This document shows positions 1 to 5,599 of a DNA stretch of 6,775 nucleotides, in pieces. The stretch is from Solirubrobacterales bacterium. Lineage in GTDB: Bacteria > Actinomycetota > Thermoleophilia > Solirubrobacterales > 70-9. The position numbers were made by a program, and so were the translations under genes. The notes below the pieces were generated by a model. The model saw only the letters and a program-made list of their open reading frames with translations, did not search any database and was not told the origin of the DNA. Every line of letters begins with the position of its first letter. The stretch's first letter is position 1. The stretch spans positions 1 through 6,775 of the forward strand of contig JASLIG010000044.1 in NCBI GenBank assembly GCA_030152805.1, given 5' to 3'.

Positions 1-1
1 A

Positions 2-673
2 GGCTTTGGAGCTTCCTTCAAGGCCAAGGGATTGCAGTTGACCCAAAAGGTCGCAACGAGGCTGAACAAGAAGCTAAGGACGAAAGAGCTGTTCGCAGAA
101 GGCACGACGATCGGGCAGATCAAAAGCCAAACCCAGCCCCAGCGGGTGACGATCCTCGAACAGGGTCAAGCCACCTTGGTCCCCGATCCTCAGATCCTCG
201 CCAAGTTCAAATCCCTTTTCGTCTCCTTGAACCCGATCTCACCGGCTGAACTCTCCCCAGGTCCTCTGCTTCGCTTCCCGATCGCCTTGGGAGGGCAGAT
301 CGCTCCAGATGCAACAGAAGGAACGCTTCGACTAGCTGGCGCGATCGAACTTCTGCAACTCGGAGCGGGGCAGGTCTTCCAAAAGGAATACTGGCTTGAC
401 CTCGCAGCTAAGGACACAAGCGCTGAAGTAGACATCGAGCCAACTCCCGCCTTCCCCGGCAAGCTGGGGCGGATCGGGGTCTTGGCGATCGATATGGCTC
501 GTGCTTCTGTTTCTTCTGATCCGAAGGCGAGGACGATCTCGGTATCCAACGCACCGCTCTCCCTCGATGCCCAGACCGCGCAGAGCTTCAACCAGGCCTT
601 CGCTGAAGGGAAGCCCACCTTCAGCGCCGGGGAGGCCTTTGGGGTGGTGAGCTTCGGGGCGGTGGGGCAGTAG
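2..673 (+). CDS. Probable secreted HtaA-like repeat protein, 3' part only
   Basis: The frame is open to the left window edge, so the true start lies outside; a TTG at 32 is in frame but is unlikely to be the start. About 223 residues are visible. They look like the end of one repeat followed by a complete second repeat. A segment near residues 11-45 (LQLTQKVATRLNKKL, then FAEGTTIGQI) is echoed at the C-terminus (LSLDAQTAQSFNQAF, then FSAGEAFGVVSF). Between them is a beta-rich stretch with the pattern GTLRLAGAIEL and, further on, RIGVLAIDMARA. This pattern resembles HtaA-type domains of actinobacterial surface proteins, which in some species bind haem; no haem-ligating residue can be assigned here. 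There is no membrane anchor in the visible part and the protein ends at Q shortly after the repeat. G+C is much lower than in neighbours (33 of 60 bases at 301-360), with codons such as TTG, CTA and TCT. Coding is fairly secure; the family call is tentative. Confidence 0.6.
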   Translation, partial: GFGASFKAKGLQLTQKVATRLNKKLRTKELFAEGTTIGQIKSQTQPQRVTILEQGQATLVPDPQILAKFKSLFVSLNPISPAELSPGPLLRFPIALGGQIAPDATEGTLRLAGAIELLQLGAGQVFQKEYWLDLAAKDTSAEVDIEPTPAFPGKLGRIGVLAIDMARASVSSDPKARTISVSNAPLSLDAQTAQSFNQAFAEGKPTFSAGEAFGVVSFGAVGQ

Positions 674-689
674 GGGAGGAATCTAGAAA

Positions 690-719
690 TTGGCCTTGAA
701 TCCGTCGAGGAGATATACG
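690..719 (+). promoter_or_regulatory. Candidate promoter of the imuB-dnaE2 operon
   Basis: A TTGGCC at 690-695 and a TATACG at 714-719 are separated by 18 bp and could be the -35 and -10 elements. A start of transcription about seven bases after the -10 element would fall near 726-727, leaving only a handful of bases before the ATG at 733. The only purine-rich, Shine-Dalgarno-like stretch (GAGGAGA, 707-713) ends 19 bases before the ATG, too far to act on it. This fits a near-leaderless transcript, which is common in actinobacteria. The -10 element lies inside the LexA box, so repressor and RNA polymerase would exclude each other. The elements are weak matches read by eye. Confidence 0.4.
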
Positions 720-734
720 AACATACGTTCGTAT
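715..734. promoter_or_regulatory. LexA binding site (SOS box)
   Basis: This is a perfect inverted repeat with 8-bp arms, ATACGAAC and GTTCGTAT, around a 4-bp spacer ATAC. The core GAAC-N4-GTTC is the LexA site of Actinobacteria and Firmicutes (the Cheo box in Bacillus). It precedes an imuB/dnaE2 operon, a classic LexA target. Its right arm includes the first two bases of the imuB ATG (733-735), so LexA would cover the transcription start and the start codon. Confidence 0.92.
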
Positions 735-1743
735 GGAGGTCGCTTGTGTCCTGATCCCTGAGGCTGGCTTGGCCGATCCGGTCGAGGCCGGCGAGCTGAC
801 CGAGCGGTTGCTGCGCCGACTGGAGAGGATCGGCGCCGCGGTCGAGTCGGAAAGGCCCGGGGAGGCGTTCTTTGCCCTCGATGGGTTGCGAGGGCTCCAC
901 GGTGGAAAGAGCGCCGGGGTGCTGGCGGCGGCCCGGCGCGCGGCGGGGACGGAGGTGCGGATCGGGGTTGCACCCACCCGCTTCGCTGCCTACGCCGCCG
1001 CGTTGAGGGGGGCGATCCTGCCGCCATCGGAGGCAGGCGACTTCCTGGCAGGGCTCCCCGTCTCGGCGCTGGCCGGCAGGCTCGAGCTGCTGCCGCGCGA
1101 GGCGGGGAGCCTGGTCGAGACGATGCGGCGGTTGGGGTTGACGACGCTGGGAGCGCTGGCGGCTCTTCCCGTGGCCCGGGTCGCCGATCGCTTCGGCGCG
1201 GCGGGTCTGCAGGCCCTGCGCTTGGCTCGCGGCGAAGATGGGCCGCTGCGACCGCGCCGCCCCCACGAGGAGCTCGTGGAGGAGGTCGAGCTGCCGGAGG
1301 GGGCCGCCGGCGGTGCGCTCGAGCATGCCCTAAAACTGCTGGTCGACCGGCTCCTCGCCGCGCCGCGGCGCAGGGGGAGGACAGTGCTGCGCCTGCGCCT
1401 CGGCGCCCTGCTCAGCGGCGGCGGCAGCTGGAGCGTCGACCAGGGACTTGGGCGGCCGACCGCCTCGGCGCGGACCCTGTGCGCGGTGCTGACGACGCGC
1501 CTGGAGACGCTGCCGGGGCCGGTCGCCGCCCTCCGTCTGCGCGCGCTCGCGCTCGGACCGCCCGTCGGCGATCAGCTCGAGCTTTCGCTGCGCGGCGAGG
1601 AGCACCACCGCCGGCGCCTCAGCGAGGCGATCCGCGCGGTCCGCGCGGCCCAGGGCGCCGACTCGCTGCTTACGGTCGTGCCGCTCGATTCCGCCTCGCG
1701 CTTCCCCGAGCGTCGCACGATGCTCGCTCCCGCCGGCCGATGA
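733..1743 (+). CDS. imuB: Short ImuB-like Y-family DNA polymerase homologue
   Basis: This 336-residue protein belongs to the ImuB branch of Y-family polymerases, catalytically inactive adaptors that bridge the beta clamp and DnaE2 in the SOS mutasome. The N-terminus (VACVLIP, 3-9) matches the first palm strand. The second palm part follows almost at once (VESERPGEAFFALDGL, 37-52). Then come a thumb helix-hairpin-helix (about 128-170, RLGLTTLGALAALP then ADRFGAAGL), a little-finger domain (about 178-275), and QLELSL at 281-286, which resembles the clamp-binding motif QLxLF. The C-terminus (SRFPERRTMLAP) looks complete. The roughly 60-80 residues of palm/fingers that usually lie between the two palm blocks are missing. 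Mycobacterial ImuB is over 500 residues. ATG 733 is the only ordinary start: the frame is closed by a TGA at 697-699. The gene overlaps the next by ATGA. Assignment to the family is firm; ImuB versus another DinB-like adaptor rests mainly on the dnaE2 linkage. Confidence 0.88.
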   Translation: MEVACVLIPEAGLADPVEAGELTERLLRRLERIGAAVESERPGEAFFALDGLRGLHGGKSAGVLAAARRAAGTEVRIGVAPTRFAAYAAALRGAILPPSEAGDFLAGLPVSALAGRLELLPREAGSLVETMRRLGLTTLGALAALPVARVADRFGAAGLQALRLARGEDGPLRPRRPHEELVEEVELPEGAAGGALEHALKLLVDRLLAAPRRRGRTVLRLRLGALLSGGGSWSVDQGLGRPTASARTLCAVLTTRLETLPGPVAALRLRALALGPPVGDQLELSLRGEEHHRRRLSEAIRAVRAAQGADSLLTVVPLDSASRFPERRTMLAPAGR

Positions 1744-1988
1744 CTCCCGGCTTGCGGCGGCTCTACGTGCCGCGGCCGGTGAAGGTCGAGGCCGATCGGG
1801 CGGGTAAGCCGACCTCGGTCGACGGGGTCGCGGTCGAGGCGGTGCGCGAGGAGTGGATGGTCGAGGACCGCTGGTGGACGCCGCACCCACTGGGCCGCCG
1901 CTACTTCGAGCTGGTGCTGGCCGACGGCCGCAACCTCGTCGTCTTCCGCAGCATCGTCAGCAGGCGCTGGTACCGGCAGCGTGGCTGA
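1740..1988 (+). CDS. DUF6504-like small protein of the dnaE2 operon
   Basis: This 82-residue protein is of unknown function. The start is the ATG at 1740, which overlaps the imuB stop in an ATGA; the frame is open further upstream inside imuB, but an internal start there would overlap it deeply. There is no Shine-Dalgarno sequence, so translation is probably coupled to imuB. The protein opens RLYVPRPVKVEADRAGKP, has a central VEAVREEWMVEDRWW (about 32-46) with a Trp pair, then a strand-rich RRYFELVLADGRNLVVFR and a final RRWYRQRG. The order basic strand, GxP, W...WW, R-Y-F, W-Y matches my recollection of the DUF6504 family, which is found beside Y-family polymerase and dnaE2 genes in actinobacteria. 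No catalytic motif, signal peptide or membrane segment is visible. Its gene ends in TGATG, shared with the dnaE2 start. It is probably SOS-induced with its neighbours and may be an accessory of the mutasome; that role is inference. Confidence 0.75.
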   Translation: MTPGLRRLYVPRPVKVEADRAGKPTSVDGVAVEAVREEWMVEDRWWTPHPLGRRYFELVLADGRNLVVFRSIVSRRWYRQRG

Positions 1989-4900
1989 TGGCCGGCGGCG
2001 CCCCGTACGCAGAGCTGCACGCTCACTCGGCCTTCTCCTTCCTCGACGGGGCCTCGACGCCGATGGAGCTGGCCGGCGCCGCGGCCGACCTGAACTATGA
2101 GTCGTTCGCGCTGACCGATCATGACGGGGTCTGGGGGTCGATGGAGTGGGTTCAGGCTTGCAAGGGACTCGGGGTCAGGGCGATAACCGGGGCGGAGCTG
2201 ACGGTGCGTCTGAGCAGAGACGCTCACCTGACGCTCCTGGTCCAGGATCCGACCGGCTACCGCAACCTCTGCCGACTGCTCACGGCGGCTCACTCGCGGA
2301 CGCGCGACAACCCAGGGCGGACAGCTGATCCGCCCTGGGTGAGCTTGGAGGCTCTCGAAGAGCACGCGGAGGGGTTGGTCTGCTTGTCGGGCTGCGCGGG
2401 GGAGGGGGCCGTAGCCGGGGCGTGGGAGCGGGGAGAGGCCGCCGCGGGGGTGGAGATGGCGCGCCGTCTGCACGGCGCCTTCGGGCGCGACCGCTTCCGG
2501 ATCGAGTTGCAGCGGCCCTACTGGCGGCGCGATCGCGCCCGTAACCGCTGGCTCGCCGGACTCGCCGAACGGCTCGGCGTCCCCGCCGTAGCCACCGGCA
2601 ACGTGCACTCGCACGCCACCCGGCGCACGCACCTGCAGGACGCCTTCGTCGCGGTCCGCCTGGGGATGACACTGGAGGAGTCCGAGCCGCTGCGGCGGGG
2701 GAACAAGAGCTCGGCGCTGGCCTCACCGCGGGCGATGGCTGAGCGCTTCGGCGAGCACCCGGAGGCGGTCGCCGAGACCCTGCGCCTCGCCGAGCGGCTC
2801 GAGTTCGACCTGGGCGAGGAGCTCGCCTATCGCTACCCGCGCGAAGGAGAGGCCGGGGTCGACCGCGAGCTGGCCGAGCTCTGCCGGACGTTGCTGGTCG
2901 AGCGCTACGCCGGCTCGCCGCACCGGAGCGAGGCTGAAACGGGCCTGGAGAGGGAGCTGGAGACGATCCGCGCCCTCGGCCTCTCCGGTTTCTTCCTCCT
3001 CCACCGCGATCTGCTCGAGCTGGCCCGCGAGGTGGCGGTCGAGGTTCGGGGGCGGGACTCGGCGCGCTCGATCCTCCCACCCGGCCGCGGCCGCGGCTCG
3101 AGCGTCAGCTCGATCGTGTGCTACCTCACCGGGCTCTCCCACATCGACCCGGTCAAGAACGGGCTCAACTCCAGCCGCTTCCTCAACGAGGAGGTGGGCA
3201 GGCAGGTGGGGGCGACGATGCCCGACATCGACCTCGACTTCCCCCGCGACATCCGCGAGGTGCTGATCCCGCGCGTGCATCAGCGCTACGGGGCCGATCG
3301 CTCGGCGCTGGTCGCCGCCTTCCCCACCTACCGTCCGCGCGGGGTCGTGCGCGACCTCGGCAAGGTCCTGGGACTGCCGCCGGGGGAGATCGAGCGGGTG
3401 GCGGGGATGGTCGGCTTCCACGAGCGCAGCGGGGAGATCGAGAAGGATGTCGTCGCCGCGATTGGGAGGGAGCGGGCAGCCTCGCCGCGCTGGCGGGCGT
3501 TGCTGCGGCTCTGCCCGGAGGCGATGGGCCTGCCCCGCCACGCCTCCCAGCACCCCGGCGGCATGGTGATCTCGACCCGGCCCCTGACCGACGTCTGCCC
3601 GGTGGTGCCGGCGGCGATGGAGGGCAGGCAGATCGTCCAGTGGGACAAGGACTCCTGCAACGACGCGGGCTTCCTCAAGATCGACCTGCTCGGGCTGGGG
3701 ATGCTCTCCACGGTCGAGCGCTGCGTCGGCGAAGTGAAGCGGACGCGCGGCGAGTCGCTCGACCTCTCGCGCATCCCCTTCGACGATCCGGAGACCTTCA
3801 GGTCGATCCGCGCCGCCGAGACCACCGGCGTCTTCCAGATCGAGAGCCGCGCCCAGATGTCGATGCTACCCCGCACCCGGCCGGAAAGCCTCGACGATCT
3901 GACGGTGCAGGTGGCGCTGGTCCGGCCGGGGCCGATCCAGGGCGGCGCGGTGCACCCATATATAGAGCGGCTGAAGCGACGGCGCGAGGACCCTGAGGGC
4001 TTCGAGGTCCCCTACGAGCACCCGCTGCTCGAAGACGTGCTGCGCGACACCCTCGGTACGATCGTCTTCCAGGAGCAGGTGATCGAAGTGGCGATCGCGC
4101 TGGCCGGCTTCAGCGCCGCCGGGGCCGATTCCCTGCGGCGGGCGATGAGCCGCAAGCGCTCGGCGGAGGAGATGAACAGGCACCGCCGGCGCTTCGTCGC
4201 GGGCGCCATGGAGAGGAAAGTCAGCGAGGCCGTGGCGGAGAAGGTCTGGGGCCAGATCCAGGGCTTCTCGGGCTTCGGTTTCCCCAAGGCTCACTCGGCG
4301 GCCTTCGGCCTGCTCGCCTACCAGTCGGCCTGGCTGCGCGTTCATCGCGCCCCCGAGTTCCTCTGCGCGCTGCTCAACGAGCAGCCGATGGGCTTCTACC
4401 CGCCCGATGCGCTGGTCCACGAGGCGCAGCGGCGCGGCGTCCGCCTGGCCGGTCCGGACGCCAACCGCAGCCGCGTCCTCTGCCACGTCGAGCGCGAGCG
4501 CGGCGGTCTCATCGTGCGGATCGGCCTCGGCTACGTCAAGGGCGTGCGCGAGGACGAGATGGAGGGCCTGGTGAGCGAGCGCGAGCGCAGCGGCGACTAT
4601 TCCGGGATCGCCGACCTCGCCTCCCGCTCCGGCGCCGGCCGCGACGGCCTCGAGCGCCTGGCCTGGGCCGGCGCCCTCGACCCCCTCGTCGCAATACCCG
4701 GCCCATTGGCGTCTGGGAGGCGGGAGGCGCTCTGGGAGGCGGGAGGCGCGGGGACGGGCAGGCGGCATGGGGAGGACGTGCAGATGGCGCTGCCGCTGGA
4801 GCCGCCGCGGGCGCCCGCGCTGGAGCCGCTCGGCGAGTGGGAGCGGGCGATCGCCGACTACCGCTCGATCGGGATGACACTCGGTGAGCACCCGATGGGC

Positions 4901-5260
4901 CTGATGCGCGAGGATCTCGACGCCGGGATCCTGCGCAGCTCCGAACTCGAGAAGGTCGAGAGCGGCGGGATCGTCGAGGTCGCCGGCCTGGTCGTCGCCC
5001 GCCAGCGCCCCGAGACCGCCAACGGCATCGTCTTCATGCTGCTCGAGGACGAGCGCGGCACCGTCAACTTGATCGTCCCCCCGCCCGTCTACGAGCGCTG
5101 CCGCGCCGCCGTCCGCGCCGCTCCTCTGGTCCGCGCCGTGGGCAGGCTGGAGCGCCACGAAGGCACAACCAACGTCGTCGTCTCCGCGGTCGGCGAGAGT
5201 GCCGTGGCGGAGCTACGAGCCGTGGCTCCCCGCGGCCACAGCTTCGGGCGCCGAAGGTGA
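1988..5260 (+). CDS. dnaE2: Error-prone DNA polymerase III alpha subunit DnaE2
   Basis: This 1090-residue C-family DNA polymerase carries out mutagenic translesion synthesis with ImuB after DNA damage; its length matches mycobacterial DnaE2. I chose ATG 1988 because it shares one base with the preceding TGA and puts the PHP domain at the N-terminus; the frame is open back to 1853 but that part overlaps the small gene. The PHP domain (about 7-250) shows H11xH13, D44-H45-D46, E70, H80 and GNVHSH (204-209). The palm has GRGSSVSS, then PDIDLDF (412-418) with catalytic D415 and D417, and KIDLLGL with D566. Next come LRRAMSRKR and the FPKAHSAAFGLLAYQSAWL motifs, a helix-hairpin-helix region (IGLGYVKGVR), a Gly/Arg linker, QMALPL (932-937) and an OB fold (about 993-1070). 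No proofreading exonuclease insert or C-terminal tau-binding region is evident. A 19-bp tandem duplication lies in the linker. There is no Shine-Dalgarno, so translation is probably coupled to the gene before it. Confidence 0.96.
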   Translation: MAGGAPYAELHAHSAFSFLDGASTPMELAGAAADLNYESFALTDHDGVWGSMEWVQACKGLGVRAITGAELTVRLSRDAHLTLLVQDPTGYRNLCRLLTAAHSRTRDNPGRTADPPWVSLEALEEHAEGLVCLSGCAGEGAVAGAWERGEAAAGVEMARRLHGAFGRDRFRIELQRPYWRRDRARNRWLAGLAERLGVPAVATGNVHSHATRRTHLQDAFVAVRLGMTLEESEPLRRGNKSSALASPRAMAERFGEHPEAVAETLRLAERLEFDLGEELAYRYPREGEAGVDRELAELCRTLLVERYAGSPHRSEAETGLERELETIRALGLSGFFLLHRDLLELAREVAVEVRGRDSARSILPPGRGRGSSVSSIVCYLTGLSHIDPVKNGLNSSRFLNEEVGRQVGATMPDIDLDFPRDIREVLIPRVHQRYGADRSALVAAFPTYRPRGVVRDLGKVLGLPPGEIERVAGMVGFHERSGEIEKDVVAAIGRERAASPRWRALLRLCPEAMGLPRHASQHPGGMVISTRPLTDVCPVVPAAMEGRQIVQWDKDSCNDAGFLKIDLLGLGMLSTVERCVGEVKRTRGESLDLSRIPFDDPETFRSIRAAETTGVFQIESRAQMSMLPRTRPESLDDLTVQVALVRPGPIQGGAVHPYIERLKRRREDPEGFEVPYEHPLLEDVLRDTLGTIVFQEQVIEVAIALAGFSAAGADSLRRAMSRKRSAEEMNRHRRRFVAGAMERKVSEAVAEKVWGQIQGFSGFGFPKAHSAAFGLLAYQSAWLRVHRAPEFLCALLNEQPMGFYPPDALVHEAQRRGVRLAGPDANRSRVLCHVERERGGLIVRIGLGYVKGVREDEMEGLVSERERSGDYSGIADLASRSGAGRDGLERLAWAGALDPLVAIPGPLASGRREALWEAGGAGTGRRHGEDVQMALPLEPPRAPALEPLGEWERAIADYRSIGMTLGEHPMGLMREDLDAGILRSSELEKVESGGIVEVAGLVVARQRPETANGIVFMLLEDERGTVNLIVPPPVYERCRAAVRAAPLVRAVGRLERHEGTTNVVVSAVGESAVAELRAVAPRGHSFGRRR
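4712..4749 (+). repeat. 19-bp perfect tandem duplication inside dnaE2
   Basis: TCTGGGAGGCGGGAGGCGC occurs twice back to back (4712-4730 and 4731-4749). Each copy itself holds two GGGAGGC units, giving four in all, followed by GGGG (4750-4753) and GGG (4756-4758). Because 19 is not a multiple of three, the copies are read in different frames, as SGRREA and then LWEAGGA, in the linker between the helix-hairpin-helix region and the OB fold. Confidence 0.95.
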
Positions 5261-5292
5261 CGCATTCGCGTGACCTCGCGCACCACGTGTGC

Positions 5293-5317
5293 GGAACGCC
5301 CTGCGACAATACGTTCC
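5293..5317. promoter_or_regulatory. Candidate promoter and inverted repeat before the heptad-repeat gene
   Basis: GGAACG (5293-5298) and CGTTCC (5312-5317) form perfect 6-bp inverted arms with a 13-bp spacer and end directly before the ATG at 5318. Between them GACAAT (5305-5310) is a plausible -10 element, 7 bases before the ATG, which would make the transcript leaderless. No good -35 element is visible. A second small palindrome, CGCAC-N5-GTGCG, lies at 5279-5293. There is no recognisable terminator after dnaE2 in this 57-bp gap. All of this is read by eye and the arms are short enough to be chance. Confidence 0.35.
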
Positions 5318-5599
5318 ATGTTCGGCCGCGGCTTCAAGCGCTATCTCGCGAAACGGGACAGGGAATCCAGGGAACGGGACAAAGAATTCAGGGAACGGGA
5401 CAGGGAATTCAAGGAGTGGGGCGAGGAATCCAGGGAATTCCACCGCGAGATCTTGCTTCGCAACGAGAAGGTTTACACGAGCGCTATCGCCGAGATGGAA
5501 AGGAACAGTCGGCGGATCGACGAAGGCACGAAGCAGCTTCGGGCGAACACGCAGGCGGTGCTCAGCGTGCTCGACCGGCTCAACGGCTCGTCGTCTTAG
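5318..5599 (+). CDS. Small charged heptad-repeat (coiled-coil) protein
   Basis: This 93-residue protein is of unknown function. The start at ATG 5318 is preferred because an in-frame GTG at 5270 has no ribosome site, would add 16 residues (TSRTTCAERPATIRS) unlike the rest, and lies upstream of the candidate -10 element. After a basic N-terminus (MFGRGFKRYLAKR), residues 13-40 are four consecutive seven-residue units: RDRESRE, RDKEFRE, RDREFKE, WGEESRE. A more ordinary amphipathic helix follows: LLRNEKVYTSAIAEMERNSR, then a C-terminal part with RANTQAVLSVLDRL. It is predicted wholly helical and soluble, with no signal peptide or membrane segment. The ending resembles small proteins I recall from Solirubrobacterales that have a variable charged N-terminus and an ending like NEKVY...TQAVLSVLDRL; this is a memory, not a search result. 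Its stop overlaps the stop of the convergent regulator gene by four bases. It could be in the dnaE2 transcript or separately expressed. Confidence 0.75.
   Translation: MFGRGFKRYLAKRDRESRERDKEFRERDREFKEWGEESREFHREILLRNEKVYTSAIAEMERNSRRIDEGTKQLRANTQAVLSVLDRLNGSSS
5354..5437 (+). repeat. Four 21-bp repeats encoding coiled-coil heptads
   Basis: Four direct units lie at 5354-5374, 5375-5395, 5396-5416 and 5417-5437. The second and third each match the first at 18 of 21 bases, and the fourth at 17 of 21. The period equals seven codons, so unit gain or loss changes the helix by exactly two turns without a frameshift. The core unit is a variation on CGGGACAGGGAATTCAGGGA. Confidence 0.9.

Noticed and set aside
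190..1326. Long minus-strand open frame (378 codons) across the first gene and imuB
   Set aside because: It spans two plus-strand genes with clear coding signals, has low-complexity Arg/Gln/Pro-rich translation without any known motif, and reflects high GC in the antisense frame.
1853..1987. Upstream extension of dnaE2
   Set aside because: The frame is open but overlaps the DUF6504-like gene and the translation has no family resemblance; ATG 1988 gives the standard PHP N-terminus.
4012..4287. Short minus-strand frame opposite dnaE2
   Set aside because: It covers the conserved polymerase region and shows no independent start signal or motif.
3866..5158. 430-codon minus-strand open frame opposite dnaE2
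   Set aside because: It lies entirely within conserved dnaE2 sequence; the product is Ala/Gly/Arg/His-rich and has no recognisable domain, which is typical of antisense frames in GC-rich genes.
5279..5293. CGCAC-N5-GTGCG hairpin as a terminator for dnaE2
   Set aside because: The stem has only five pairs and there is no T-run after it.
5294..5316. A second LexA box before the small gene
   Set aside because: The half-sites GAAC and GTTC are 15 bp apart instead of the required 4, so I do not call it an SOS box.
5270..5317. GTG start at 5270 for the small protein
   Set aside because: There is no ribosome site, the extra 16 residues are unlike the rest, and the candidate -10 element lies downstream of it.
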